Shown here: positions 1-8,615 of the stretch, piece by piece | How the letters are laid out: every line of letters starts with the position of its first letter | Position numbering within the stretch: the first letter of the stretch is position 1 | Assembly (NCBI GenBank): GCA_964506075.1 | Contig: CAZDKO010000002.1 | Span: 1 to 64,000 of the forward strand | Reading direction: 5' to 3' | Length of the DNA: 64,000 bases | Source: CAZDKO01 sp964506075 [NCBI: uncultured bacterium] | GTDB lineage: Bacteria; CAZDME01; JAYEMH01 | Position numbers and translations under genes: made by a program | Notes under the pieces: generated by a model | Database searches by the model: none | What the model saw: only the letters and a program-made list of their open reading frames with translations | What the model was told of the DNA's origin: nothing

Positions 1-96
1 GGAAACAAATTCAGTCACTGCCAATTTTTGTTTCCTTACATCAGAAGAAGGTTTAACGACTTGTCTCCGCAGTCAAACTAAGTACGGGGAAGAAAG

Positions 97-147
97 CCCC
101 CGCAGTTTTCTTCCTTCCCTTTCAAAAGAATAAAACCAGCGCGGGGG
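97..147. repeat. Hairpin repeat, CCCCCG...CGGGGG family
   Basis: Intergenic element opening with CCCCCGCAGTTTT and closing with AATAAAACCAGCGCGGGGG, so that the outer C/G runs and the inner GTTTT/AAAAC can pair. Related elements with the same ends occur at 8110-8214, 50692-50753 and 58189-58250. Nothing else recognisable lies in bases 1-163; any upstream gene is outside the window. Confidence 0.5.
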
Positions 148-163
148 TTAGAGGGGAAATAAA

Positions 164-586
164 ATGACCAGACAAGAGATTATTGAATTTATTAACGCTA
201 ATCTTTGCTGTTATCTGGCTACGGCCGTAGACAACCAGCCGTACGTCCGGGGAATGATGGTTTATAAGGCGGATGAAAACGGCGTTATTTTTCACACCGG
301 CAGTAACAAAGAATTATATCAGCAAATACTGAAAAATCCGGCCGTGGAAATTTGTTTCTTTAACCCTGAAAAGAATATTCAAGTCAGAGTCAGAGGGAAA
401 ATTGTCATCAAAAAGGATATGGAATTAAAAAAAGAAATCGTCCAGGCCCGGCCTTTTTTAAAACCCTGGGTTGAAAAGATGGGCTATGATCTGTTAATAG
501 TGTTTCAACTGGTTGATTGCGTGGCCCATTTATGGACCTTTGAAACGAACTTCTCGCCGAAAGAATATGTTAAGCTGACCGTTTAA
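164..586 (+). CDS. Pyridoxamine 5'-phosphate oxidase-like (split-barrel FMN) protein
   Basis: A 140-residue protein with the split-barrel flavin-binding layout of small PPOX-family proteins: an N-terminal helix, then LATAVDNQPYVRGM, a strand pair around FHTGSNKELYQQI, and VRVRGKIVIKKD near residue 75. In this family the barrel dimerises and binds FMN or a related flavin, and members act as reductases or oxidases on varied substrates; the substrate cannot be read here. The start at ATG 164 follows a purine-rich GAGGGG about 8 bases upstream. It is a stand-alone cytoplasmic protein, codirectional with the hydrolase gene that follows. Family assignment is fairly firm, function is not. Confidence 0.75.
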   Translation: MTRQEIIEFINANLCCYLATAVDNQPYVRGMMVYKADENGVIFHTGSNKELYQQILKNPAVEICFFNPEKNIQVRVRGKIVIKKDMELKKEIVQARPFLKPWVEKMGYDLLIVFQLVDCVAHLWTFETNFSPKEYVKLTV

Positions 587-623
587 TAATTTTTTGCCGG
601 CGATTTAAACCGGAAGAGGAAAG

Positions 624-1928
624 ATGAATAATAAAATAACCGGCGGTAAATTGGTTCTTGTTCACTTTTTTAGTCTAATAATCTTTGTGTTCATCGTTGT
701 TTTATCGGTTGAGGCCGGAGCGGTGAAATGTGTTTTCAAAGACCCGCAGTATTCGTTTCAATGCCTGCGCACTATCGGTTATACTGCTTCCGGCGGCGCG
801 GACATAGGCGAGTGTCTCAATACCGCTTACCGGATAAAAGAAGGGGATGACGAAAGCTGGTATAACGAATGGTTTAAAACAGCCGACCGGGTTGAAACCA
901 CGGCGAATCTCTTTTTCAATCGGGGGCATAAGAGGAGCGCTAAAGAGGCATATTTCCGGGCCTCCAATTATTACCGGAACGCCGGTTTCTTTCTGGTTTC
1001 CGACCCGTTTGACCCGCGGATAATGAAGACCTGGAATAAAAGCCGGAGCTGTTTTTTAAAAGCGGCCAAATTATCCGACACCCCGATTAAGTTTATCAGG
1101 ATTCCGTTTGAAAAGACGACTCTACCTGGATATTTGTGTCTGGTGGATAATTCCGGGAAGAAAAGGCCCCTGTTAATTATCCACAGTGGTTTTGACGGTA
1201 CGGCGGAGGAACTTTATTTCGGCGTCGCTTTCGCCGCCGTTAAGCGCGGTTATAATTGCCTTCTTTTTGAAGGACCGGGACAGGGAGAAATTATCAGGAA
1301 AGAAAAGATTCCTTTTCGTCCTGATTGGGAAACGGTGGTAAAGCCCGTTGTTGATTTTGCTCTTCTTCAGCCGGAAGTTGACCCGCATAAAATCGCTCTT
1401 ATGGGAATCAGCTTCGGGGGATACCTTGCTCCGCGCGCCGCTGCTTTTGAGCCTCGTCTTAAAGCGTGCATTGCTAACGGCGGGGTTTATGATTTTTATG
1501 ACAGTGTTATCAAAAAAAATCCGCCGGACACCGAAGAGATTATCAATAACAAGGAGGCATCAAAGGAATTTGACCGGGGAGTCCTTGAGGAAATGAAAAA
1601 GAATGCGGATTTAAGATGGGTTTTTGGTAACGGGATGTGGACCTTTGGTGCCGCCTCACCCAGTGAGTGGCTGAAAATGCTTAAACCTTATAATATGAAA
1701 GATACCGCCGGTAAAATTAACTGCGCTATGCTGGTACTTGATTCCGAAGGGGATAAAGACCTTCCCGGACAGGCCAGGCAGTTATATGACGCCCTGGAGT
1801 GTCATAAAGAATACATGGTTTTTTCAGCGGCGGAGGGAGCCGAGGAACACTGTCAGATGGGAGCGATTATGATTTCCAACGAGCGTATCTTAAACTGGCT
1901 GGATAATTTTTTTGCCTCTCACCGTTAA
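624..1928 (+). CDS. Exported alpha/beta hydrolase (FrsA/dienelactone-hydrolase-like)
   Basis: 434 residues. The first 35 residues hold a hydrophobic stretch (VLVHFFSLIIFVFIVVLSV), suggesting a signal peptide or membrane anchor. A helical region to about residue 150 precedes an alpha/beta-hydrolase core: LLIIHSGFDGTAEE with the oxyanion region, LLFEGPGQGE, and the nucleophile elbow GISFGGY near residue 265. The acidic residue is probably in VLDSEGDKDLPG and the histidine in AEEHCQMGA near the C-terminus, giving a complete Ser-Asp-His triad. The helical N-terminal lid plus this core resembles FrsA/DUF1100 and pseudooxynicotine-hydrolase-type enzymes. Substrate unknown. GAGGAAAG before ATG 624 is a good ribosome site. 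Confidence 0.75.
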   Translation: MNNKITGGKLVLVHFFSLIIFVFIVVLSVEAGAVKCVFKDPQYSFQCLRTIGYTASGGADIGECLNTAYRIKEGDDESWYNEWFKTADRVETTANLFFNRGHKRSAKEAYFRASNYYRNAGFFLVSDPFDPRIMKTWNKSRSCFLKAAKLSDTPIKFIRIPFEKTTLPGYLCLVDNSGKKRPLLIIHSGFDGTAEELYFGVAFAAVKRGYNCLLFEGPGQGEIIRKEKIPFRPDWETVVKPVVDFALLQPEVDPHKIALMGISFGGYLAPRAAAFEPRLKACIANGGVYDFYDSVIKKNPPDTEEIINNKEASKEFDRGVLEEMKKNADLRWVFGNGMWTFGAASPSEWLKMLKPYNMKDTAGKINCAMLVLDSEGDKDLPGQARQLYDALECHKEYMVFSAAEGAEEHCQMGAIMISNERILNWLDNFFASHR

Positions 1929-2051
1929 AATTAAACTGTATTATATCGCTTGATAAAAATTTTAAAGGTAGTAAAATATAAAAGCTCGAATGAGGGTGAA
2001 ATTAGGAATATTTTAAAAATTTAAACATAACTGCGGGGAATAATTTAAAAC

Positions 2052-3845
2052 ATGGCTAATCTTGATATTTACGGAAGTTTTAAGTTTGTTGATAAAAAGG
2101 TGATTATTAAATTAAGAGACAAGGTCTGTGAAGACTCCGAAGAATTGCTCTCCAGCATATTATTTCGCGAGGTCGTGGAGAGATTAATGAAAAAACTTGT
2201 CAGGGAAAGTTCTCCTCTTTTACAGGTGTTCGGGAAAAAAGAAGATGACCCCGTCAATCAAAACGATATTGAAGTTATGATTAAAGTTTTACAGGTGCTG
2301 GGGAAAATGCCTCTAAAAGCCGTTCCTAAATTGATTGAAGGCTCCGGGCCGTTTATCCGGGACCCGGCTCTTTTAAATACTCTGGTGGAAAGATTATATA
2401 ATTACTGGAGGGAATTTGAACGGTTTATCGTCTGTGATTCCAAAAGGGACGCTCTGGATAAGCGTCCGTACCGGACGTTCAATTCAACGATTGAATCTCT
2501 GACTGATTTGGTGAGAAAGGTATACCGTGACATTCAGGAGAACATTACCGGAAAACACCCCATAATTTACCGGCAGGTGGGGGCCGGGGCAGAGATTGCG
2601 GCCATTGCCGTGCCGAAAGAAATTGAGCTTCCGGAAGGTTCTTATCAGAAATTAGCCGGTATTTCTTTAATCCGGCAGATACTGTTATATCCGCCTCTCC
2701 TGCTTAACCCGCCGATGAATAAAAGAGCGGGTAAATTTGAACGGATAATTAAGAACCCTCTGGAAGAACTTGAAATTGATAAGAATGAATGGTTGTGTTA
2801 CCCGGCTAAAGTAGGCCCGCTTTTAATTCTTATCTATTTTCACGAAATCTTTTTTGAACTGGGTTTTTCCTTATGTAATTTATTTGAGCTGGCGGATGAC
2901 GAATTTTTAGCCCGGAAGCCCGACGCCGTGTATCTATTCGGTGTGCCGGGAACGGTGCTTGACCGGATGGAAGGACTTTCACCGACGGTTTTTTATGATG
3001 ATACCGAGAGGGGAATATTAACCGCGGCTATCCCCGGGAGAAAAGAATTCGGCTATTTCGGATATCTTAAAAAGATGGCTCTGACCCTTCATAATGTCAG
3101 GGTGATGAAAGACGGAAAGATGCCTTTTCACGGAGCAATGGTCAGGATTTTTATTAAGGGTGGTAAGGTGGTAACCATGCTGATTATCGGTGATACCGGA
3201 GCCGGTAAATCAGAAACCCTTGAGGCCTTCAGGACAATAGGCGAAGAACAGATTGAAGAAATGATTATTATTGCCGACGATATGGGCTCGTTAAGTTTTA
3301 ATCAGGAAGGGAAAATTATCGGATATGGAACAGAGGTCGGGGCGTTTATCAGACTGGACGACCTCAAGCCCGGCTATGCCCTGGGACAGCTTGACCGCTC
3401 AATCATTATGAATCCCAGCCAGATTAACGCGCGGGTGGTATTACCGGTTACGACCTATGAAGAGGTAATCAAAGGATATCCCGTTGATATGATTTTTTAT
3501 GCCAATAATTATGAAGAAGTTGACGAGGACCACCCGGTGATTGAACGTCTCTTAACTCCCGAAAAAGCGCTTAATGTTTTCCGGGAGGGGACGGCGATGA
3601 GTAAAGGGACGACGACAACAACCGGCCTCGTCCATACTTATTTTGTCAATATCTTTGGAGCCATCCAGTATAAACCGCTTCACGATGAAATCGCCAGAAA
3701 ATATTTTGACGAATTCTTCAGCCAGGGGATTTTCGTCGGGCAGCTCCGGACCCGGCTGGGCATTGCCGGATACGAAAGGAAAGGGCCGGAAGAAGCAGCT
3801 CGGGAATTATTGAAGATGTGCGTTATGCCTCCGGAACTGATATAG
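2052..3845 (+). CDS. PEP carboxykinase/HPr-kinase-like P-loop protein
   Basis: 597 residues. The C-terminal half has a kinase P-loop, IIGDTGAGKSETLEAF, near residue 380, followed by IIIADDMGSL (Walker-B-like acidic residues), GQLDRSIIMNPSQINARV and FREGTAMSKGTTTTTG, which follow the motif order of the PEP carboxykinase (ATP)/HPr kinase fold. The N-terminal half is mostly helical and unassigned. The length is near that of PEPCK but the N-terminal region is unlike E. coli PckA, so I would not assume it makes PEP from oxaloacetate; a kinase of another substrate is possible. Cytoplasmic. The next gene, 28 bases on, encodes a STAS-like protein and may be cotranscribed. Confidence 0.6.
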   Translation: MANLDIYGSFKFVDKKVIIKLRDKVCEDSEELLSSILFREVVERLMKKLVRESSPLLQVFGKKEDDPVNQNDIEVMIKVLQVLGKMPLKAVPKLIEGSGPFIRDPALLNTLVERLYNYWREFERFIVCDSKRDALDKRPYRTFNSTIESLTDLVRKVYRDIQENITGKHPIIYRQVGAGAEIAAIAVPKEIELPEGSYQKLAGISLIRQILLYPPLLLNPPMNKRAGKFERIIKNPLEELEIDKNEWLCYPAKVGPLLILIYFHEIFFELGFSLCNLFELADDEFLARKPDAVYLFGVPGTVLDRMEGLSPTVFYDDTERGILTAAIPGRKEFGYFGYLKKMALTLHNVRVMKDGKMPFHGAMVRIFIKGGKVVTMLIIGDTGAGKSETLEAFRTIGEEQIEEMIIIADDMGSLSFNQEGKIIGYGTEVGAFIRLDDLKPGYALGQLDRSIIMNPSQINARVVLPVTTYEEVIKGYPVDMIFYANNYEEVDEDHPVIERLLTPEKALNVFREGTAMSKGTTTTTGLVHTYFVNIFGAIQYKPLHDEIARKYFDEFFSQGIFVGQLRTRLGIAGYERKGPEEAARELLKMCVMPPELI

Positions 3846-3873
3846 AAAGATATTGATACTCAGGGAAGAAAAG

Positions 3874-4236
3874 ATGTTTGACGTTGAAATTGACAAATCA
3901 AAAAATTTATTAAAATTAAAATTCGCTTTAAATTTTACCGCAGAAGAAGCCAAACAGTGGCTTGAAAAAACCAGGGTTTATTTATCCCGGTTAAAACCAG
4001 GGTTTTTTATTTTAACCGATATCAGTACCCTGGATAATATGGATTATGCCGCAGGAAAATATATAGATTCCATTATGGATGCTTGTAATAAAAAAGGAGT
4101 TTCTAAGGTGGTAAGAATTATTCCCGACAAGAGAAAAGATATCGGGTTTAATATTATGTCTATTTTTCATTATAAAAGCAACGTGCAAATTGTAAATTGT
4201 GAAACTGTGGATGAAGCCTTAAAACATCTACCCTGA
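3874..4236 (+). CDS. STAS/SpoIIAA-like small protein
   Basis: 120 residues from ATG 3874, chosen because AGGGAAG sits about 7 bases upstream; an in-frame TTG at 3853 is the alternative. The alternating strand/helix pattern (FDVEIDKSKNLLKLKF, then an amphipathic helix, FFILTDISTLDNMD, a helix with a lysine-rich turn, and KVVRIIPDK) resembles SpoIIAA-like/STAS proteins, which bind partners or lipids rather than catalyse. No phosphorylatable serine can be pinned down. It follows the P-loop kinase-like gene closely, so a kinase/STAS regulatory pair is possible, as an inference only. Confidence 0.5.
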   Translation: MFDVEIDKSKNLLKLKFALNFTAEEAKQWLEKTRVYLSRLKPGFFILTDISTLDNMDYAAGKYIDSIMDACNKKGVSKVVRIIPDKRKDIGFNIMSIFHYKSNVQIVNCETVDEALKHLP

Positions 4237-4325
4237 ACGATTATCACCCGCCTCACGCCTTTCATTAGAAAGTATCCAGCCTAAGAAAGTTTCATAAAAG
4301 AGCCCGATGTTTTTAGTTAAATTTC

Positions 4326-4354
4326 TTACTATTTTTAAATGATGATGTTATAAT
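4326..4354 (+). promoter_or_regulatory. Candidate sigma70-type promoter before the MBL-fold RNase gene
   Basis: A consensus TATAAT at 4349-4354 stands 35 bases before ATG 4390. The -35 is weak (TTACTA, 4326-4331, 17-base spacer). Confidence 0.45.
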
Positions 4355-4389
4355 TGTAAAAAACAACCGGAGTTGAAACGGGAGGTAAA

Positions 4390-5787
4390 ATGAAAGTTAA
4401 ATTTTTAGGGGCGGCACAGAATGTTACCGGCTCAAAATTCCTGCTTGAGACCGAAAAATCCCGTCTTTTAATAGACTGCGGTTTATACCAGGAAAGAGAG
4501 TTTCGTTACCGTGACTGGGAAGATTTACCGGTTTCTCCCGCCAGTATTGATGAGGTAGTTTTAACTCATGCTCATATTGACCATTGCGGCTATTTGCCTA
4601 AATTAGTAAAGAATGGCTTCAAGGGTAGAATTTTCTGCACTCACCCGACGGCAGAGATTGCTGAAATTGCCCTTTTAGATTCGGCGAAACTGCAGGAAGA
4701 TGATGCCGAATTCAAAAGGAAGCGGCATGAACACGAGGGAAAAAAAGGTCCTTATCCGGAAGTACCGCTTTATACTATTGCCGACGCCAGAAAGGTTTTT
4801 CCTCTTTTTGAAACTATTTCTTATCACGAGGAATTTCAGGTGATGCCGGACGTAAAGGCAGTTTTTTATGATGCCGGCCACATCCTGGGAGCGACCATGC
4901 TTGAGTTAAAAATAAATGAAAACGGAAAAGAAAAAATATGCGTTTTTTCCGGCGATCTGGGAAGATGGAATAACCCCATTTTACCGGACCCGGAGATTAT
5001 CAATAAAGCCGACTATGTTTTTATGGAATCAACGTATGGGAATAGACTGCATGAAGACCAGGAAACGGCCATAGAAAAACTCTGCCGGATAATAACGGAT
5101 ACCCAGGAAGCCGGAGGGAACGTGATAATACCGAGTTTTGCCATTGAAAGGGCACAGGAACTTCTTTATTATCTTTATAAACTTATACAAGCGGACCGGA
5201 TTCCGCATCTTATGATTTTTCTGGACAGCCCCATGGCCATTGACGTTACCGAAGTATTTAAAAAGTATTCTGATTATTTCAGCCCTGAAACCAGAAATTT
5301 GATAGAGGACGGGCAATCTCCTTTTGATTTCCCGTTATTAAAAATAACCCGTTTAACCGAAGAATCCAAAGCCATAAATCACCTGAAGGGTACTTCCATC
5401 ATAATTGCCGGTTCAGGTATGTGCACCGGCGGAAGAATCAAACATCATTTAGCCAATAACATCACCAGAGCCGAAAATACAATTCTTTTTATCGGTTATC
5501 AGGCCGAGGGAACTCTGGGCAGGGAGATACTGGAGCGGCCTAAAAAGGTGAGAATATTCGGGAAGATACATCCGGTGCAGGCCAGGATAGAGAAAATAAA
5601 CGGTTTTTCCGCCCATGCGGATAAAAATGAACTTTTAAAGTGGGTTTCTAATTTTACCGGGACCCCCGAAAAAATATTCGTTATTCATGGTGAAAAAAAA
5701 GTAGTGGCTGATTTTGCTTCTTTTTTAAGTGAAAGGTTAAAAAGCGAAATAATTATTCCGGAATACTTAAACGAATATAATCTTTAA
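4390..5787 (+). CDS. Metallo-beta-lactamase-fold RNase (beta-CASP, RMMBL)
   Basis: 465 residues with all signature parts of a beta-CASP ribonuclease: the zinc motif THAHIDHCGYLPKL near residue 58, a second metal histidine in YDAGHILGATML, FSGDLGRWNNP, the beta-CASP insert beginning MESTYGNRLH, GSGMCTGGRIKHHL, and the RNA-specificity domain with FSAHADKNEL near residue 408 and VIHGEK at the end. Such proteins are CPSF73/YSH1-like endo- or exoribonucleases acting on cytoplasmic RNA. A strong GGGAGGT ribosome site precedes the ATG, and a TATAAT box suggests its own promoter. The PIG-L gene starts 6 bases after the stop. Confidence 0.88.
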   Translation: MKVKFLGAAQNVTGSKFLLETEKSRLLIDCGLYQEREFRYRDWEDLPVSPASIDEVVLTHAHIDHCGYLPKLVKNGFKGRIFCTHPTAEIAEIALLDSAKLQEDDAEFKRKRHEHEGKKGPYPEVPLYTIADARKVFPLFETISYHEEFQVMPDVKAVFYDAGHILGATMLELKINENGKEKICVFSGDLGRWNNPILPDPEIINKADYVFMESTYGNRLHEDQETAIEKLCRIITDTQEAGGNVIIPSFAIERAQELLYYLYKLIQADRIPHLMIFLDSPMAIDVTEVFKKYSDYFSPETRNLIEDGQSPFDFPLLKITRLTEESKAINHLKGTSIIIAGSGMCTGGRIKHHLANNITRAENTILFIGYQAEGTLGREILERPKKVRIFGKIHPVQARIEKINGFSAHADKNELLKWVSNFTGTPEKIFVIHGEKKVVADFASFLSERLKSEIIIPEYLNEYNL

Positions 5788-5792
5788 TTAAA

Positions 5793-7193
5793 ATGCCTGG
5801 TAAAAAATTCTGGTTAATTGTATTTTTAATCGTCGTTATAATCATATTGATATATATGAAAGAAAAACAGGTTATTACCGAATCGGGATGGGAGCGGATA
5901 GAATTTAACCGCTCTGACCGTATTCTGGTTCTGGCTCCTCATCCTGATGATGAAGTTCTGGGCTGCGGCGGTATTATCCAGAAAGCCGTAGCGATGAAAT
6001 TACCTTTGCGAATAGTTTTTCTTACCTATGGCGATAATAATCAGTGGTCGTTCTGGCTTTACCGGAAGCATCCCGTCGTAAGGCCGGAATCCGTCCGGGA
6101 GATGGGTCTGGTCCGTCACGACGAAGCCATAGCGGCGGATAAAACGCTGGGGGTTCCACCGGAACAATTGATATTCCTGGGTTATCCTGATTTTAGAACT
6201 TTAAGAATCTGGTATGCCCACTGGGGAGAGAGTCCGCCCGGACGCAGTATGCTTACCGATGTAAAAGCCGTTCCGTATGCCAATGCCTTTCGTCCGGGCG
6301 CCCCGTATAAGGGAGAAGAAATATTAAAAGATTTAAAAACGATAATTCAGGAATTTAAACCGACCAGGATATTTCTTTCACATCCGGGCGACCATAATCC
6401 CGACCACCGCTCGTTTTATCTTTTTAGCCGCATTGCCCTCTGGGACCTGGAAAAAGAGATAGACCCGGAGGTTTATCCTTACCTGATACATTATAAAAAA
6501 TGGCCTTTACCCAAAGGATATCATCCCGGAAGTTTATTATATCCTCCCGGTCTGTTTGCCAAACAAATTAAATGGGGCATTAATAAGTTAAATACAGATG
6601 AAATTAATGTTAAACACGGGGCGATAGAAAAACACTATTCACAATATAAATCTAACGCCGCCTATCTTCTTTCTTTTATCCGTTCACCGGAATTATTCGG
6701 GGATTTCCCGGTCATCACTTTACAAACAAATGCCCCGGCGGTCTATCTTAATTCGGGACGTGAAGAAGAGTTTGAAGAATTACCGGAAGAACTGACCGAA
6801 CAGGAAAACGCTTATTTCGTCGGTTTAGAAGAGCAGGCTGTCCGTTTAGAAAATAATGATTTGGTGCTTTCGGTTAAGTTATCACGCCCTCTGGCTGAAA
6901 CGGTAGGAATTTCAATTTATGTTTTTGGTTATAGAGAGGATAAATCTTTTCAGGATATGCCCAAAATCCATATCCGCTTTGGCGCCTTTAAGCACGAGGT
7001 TTTAAACCAGGATAATTTGCTTCCTATGGAGGCGGTAAAGATACTTCGCCAGCCGAAAGAAATAGCCGTCCGCGTGCCGCTTGAATTACTGGGAGAGCCG
7101 GAACGTATTCTGACCAGCGCCGATACTTATTTAGGGGGAGTACCTTTAGACTGGGCTTCCTGGCGGGTTCTGGATTTAAGAATTAAGCAGTAA
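5793..7193 (+). CDS. Membrane-anchored PIG-L family deacetylase
   Basis: 466 residues. An N-terminal membrane helix (FWLIVFLIVVIIILIYM) precedes a LmbE/PIG-L domain with the zinc-binding LAPHPDDEVLGCGG near residue 50 and a second metal site in SHPGDHNPDHRSF near residue 200. PIG-L enzymes remove N-acyl groups from GlcNAc-type sugars. The domain normally needs about 250 residues; the remaining C-terminal 150 or so (from VITLQTNAPAVYLN) look beta-rich and may bind carbohydrate. Membrane anchoring suggests it works on envelope glycans or glycolipids. It follows the RNase gene by only 6 bases, so the two may be cotranscribed despite unrelated functions. Confidence 0.8.
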   Translation: MPGKKFWLIVFLIVVIIILIYMKEKQVITESGWERIEFNRSDRILVLAPHPDDEVLGCGGIIQKAVAMKLPLRIVFLTYGDNNQWSFWLYRKHPVVRPESVREMGLVRHDEAIAADKTLGVPPEQLIFLGYPDFRTLRIWYAHWGESPPGRSMLTDVKAVPYANAFRPGAPYKGEEILKDLKTIIQEFKPTRIFLSHPGDHNPDHRSFYLFSRIALWDLEKEIDPEVYPYLIHYKKWPLPKGYHPGSLLYPPGLFAKQIKWGINKLNTDEINVKHGAIEKHYSQYKSNAAYLLSFIRSPELFGDFPVITLQTNAPAVYLNSGREEEFEELPEELTEQENAYFVGLEEQAVRLENNDLVLSVKLSRPLAETVGISIYVFGYREDKSFQDMPKIHIRFGAFKHEVLNQDNLLPMEAVKILRQPKEIAVRVPLELLGEPERILTSADTYLGGVPLDWASWRVLDLRIKQ

Positions 7194-7437
7194 GAATTCA
7201 GGATTAAGAAGTAAGTAATTCGTATACCGTTGTCCGCCTGCCTGCTGCCCGCCTGTCACCCGCCTGTCGGCAGACAGGGCGGACAGGGCAGGCAGGTATA
7301 CCGTAGAATTAAGTGGTAAGGATTAAGTAACTAAAAACTTAATTCTTAGAGTTTCCGTAGGAAACGTCTTAATTCTTAATCCTGTAAGAAGCTTAATTCT
7401 GTGAGAAACTTAATCCTTAATTTTTACTCCTTAATTA
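7194..7437. repeat. Intergenic word-repeat region (TTAAGAATTAAG words and a GC-rich palindrome)
   Basis: No gene. The stretch is built from variants of GGATTAAG, AATTAAG and their complements, interrupted at 7238-7297 by a GC-rich near-palindrome (CCTGCCTGC...GGCAGGCAGG). Its 7268-7296 part recurs exactly, inverted, at 39295-39323, and its 7301-7397 part recurs exactly, inverted, at 15911-16007. Confidence 0.8.
7301..7397 (+). repeat. 97-bp dispersed repeat, copy 1
   Basis: By direct reading, the reverse complement of this segment is identical over 97 bases to 15911-16007. It contains a smaller palindrome, GTTTCCGTAGGAAAC. Both copies are intergenic. Confidence 0.9.
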
Positions 7438-7524
7438 TGGTGCCGAAGGTGGGAGTTGAACCCACATGGACCGAAATCCATACGGCCCTGAACCGTACGC
7501 GTCTGCCAATTCCGCCACTTCGGC
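7438..7524 (-). tRNA. tRNA-Leu(CAG)
   Basis: Read on the minus strand it starts GCCGAAG, pairs with CTTCGGC, has a leucine-type D-arm (TGGCGGAATTGGCAGACGC), an anticodon loop TTCAGGG giving CAG, a variable arm, the T-arm GTGGGTTCAACTCCCAC and an encoded CCA. The long variable arm and length of 87 fit a class II tRNA. Its own promoter lies upstream at 7588-7560. Confidence 0.95.
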
Positions 7525-7559
7525 ATTTTTCACGGATAAAATTAACCGCCGGTTTTATA

Positions 7560-7588
7560 ATCATATAAAAAAAAGAAGAGAAAGTCAA
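7560..7588 (-). promoter_or_regulatory. Promoter of tRNA-Leu
   Basis: On the minus strand, TTGACT (7588-7583), a 17-base spacer and TATGAT (7565-7560). The predicted start would be about 30 bases before the mature tRNA 5' end. It is divergent from the smpB promoter. Confidence 0.7.
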
Positions 7589-7617
7589 TTAAATGTTGCG
7601 GACTTTCTAAATTTCAC

Positions 7618-7646
7618 TTGCCTGCATTATATACATATGGTATACT
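7618..7646 (+). promoter_or_regulatory. Promoter of smpB, predicting a leaderless mRNA
   Basis: TTGCCT (7618-7623), a 17-base spacer and TATACT (7641-7646). The usual start point, about 7 bases after the -10, falls on the A of the smpB ATG at 7653, so no ribosome-binding site would be transcribed; none is visible. Confidence 0.65.
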
Positions 7647-7652
7647 CCACCT

Positions 7653-8102
7653 ATGGTTTCTGAGAAAATAATCACGGTTAATCGTCAGGCGAGATATGAG
7701 TATTATATTCTGGAAACCTATGAAGCCGGTATCAGTCTTAAGGGCAATGAGGTTAAATCCTTAAGAGACGGCCGGGCAAATTTAAAAGACAGTTTCGCCC
7801 GGGTAAATAAAGGCGAGCTTTTTTTATTTAATGCCCAGATTAGCGCCTATAGTTATGACCACGAAAAAGGTTATGACCCCCGGCGGACGCGTAAGCTTTT
7901 AATGCATCGCTCGGAGATTAACGGCCTTACAGGGAGAGTCGGGGAAAAGGGGTTGACTTTAGTTCCCCTTAAGATGTATTTTAAGCATGGTAAAGCGAAA
8001 GTGGAAATTGCTCTGGCGAAGGGTAAAAAACTTTATGATAAGCGGGAAACCCTTAAGCGCCGGGCGGCGGAAAGAGAAATTAAACGTTCAATGAAAGGAT
8101 AG
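7653..8102 (+). CDS. smpB: SsrA-binding protein SmpB
   Basis: 149 residues, the usual SmpB length. The protein starts ITVNRQARYEYYILETYEAGI, the standard oligonucleotide-binding barrel opening, followed by LKGNEVKSLRDGRANLKDSF and LLMHRSEINGL, and ends in a basic tail (GKKLYDKRETLKRR) that inserts into the decoding centre. SmpB binds tmRNA and delivers it to stalled ribosomes for trans-translation. The tmRNA gene lies 129 bases downstream, separated by a hairpin repeat. The ATG sits directly at the predicted transcription start, so translation is probably leaderless. Confidence 0.97.
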   Translation: MVSEKIITVNRQARYEYYILETYEAGISLKGNEVKSLRDGRANLKDSFARVNKGELFLFNAQISAYSYDHEKGYDPRRTRKLLMHRSEINGLTGRVGEKGLTLVPLKMYFKHGKAKVEIALAKGKKLYDKRETLKRRAAEREIKRSMKG

Positions 8103-8109
8103 ATGTTTT

Positions 8110-8214
8110 CCCCCGTGCCTGCCCCTGTGTTTCGTTTTACAAGCTAAAGCGAAGTAAAACGACAGAGGGCCAGTTTTATTCTTTCTCGAAGAGAACGAAT
8201 AAAACTACGGGGGG
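8110..8214. repeat. Hairpin repeat, CCCCCGTG...ACTACGGGGGG family
   Basis: Begins CCCCCGTGCCTG and ends ATAAAACTACGGGGGG, with two internal hairpins: GTTTTAC/GTAAAAC around 8134-8160 and GTTTTATTC/GAATAAAAC around 8173-8205. It sits between smpB and the tmRNA and shares its ends with 50692-50753. It could act as a terminator or processing signal; the family resemblance is by eye. Confidence 0.55.
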
Positions 8215-8231
8215 AGTGTGCCAAACATAAC

Positions 8232-8587
8232 GGGGGCGAATCAGGCTCGACCGAGGCAATGTTAGCCAAAGTAGCATGCCGAGTTTGTCAGGGAGCTCGT
8301 CAAAAACTTGACAAAAAATTAACAGCTGACTTTGCGAAAGCTGCTTAAGATTACCCACGGGTAATCTCGTCCTCCCCGGTATCGTCTGTGTGCCGGGAAA
8401 GGGCGTCGACTCAGCAGACTGGTTACTGTCCCTGCCTGAGGGGTGGTAACGAGATTTTACCAGGATAGTCTCTTCTAAATCATGCTTATGGGAGTTAGGA
8501 GAGGCGAAGTTCAAATTATAAGCTAAGCATGTAGAATCTTTGACGGCAACCTTTGGGACCCGGGTGCAATTCCCGGCGCCTCCACCA
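8232..8587 (+). ncRNA. ssrA: tmRNA (SsrA)
   Basis: The ends form the tRNA-like domain: 5' GGGGGCG (8232-8238) pairs with CGCCTCC (8577-8583), followed by A and an encoded CCA (8585-8587). The T-arm is CCGGGTGCAATTCCCGG. GGCTCGACCGAGG near the 5' end matches the D-like region. The probable tag reading frame runs 8295-8348, ARQKLDKKLTADFAKAA then TAA, followed by the helix-5 hairpin GATTACCC/GGGTAATC. The exact resume codon is inferred. Length 356 is typical. tmRNA rescues stalled ribosomes and tags proteins for proteolysis with SmpB, encoded just upstream. Confidence 0.93.
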
Positions 8588-8615
8588 TAAACAAAAAAAT
8601 AAAGGAGTGGCCAGT

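Noticed and set aside
7466-7663. A 65-residue open frame on the plus strand.
   Set aside because: It lies across the tRNA-Leu gene and its promoter.
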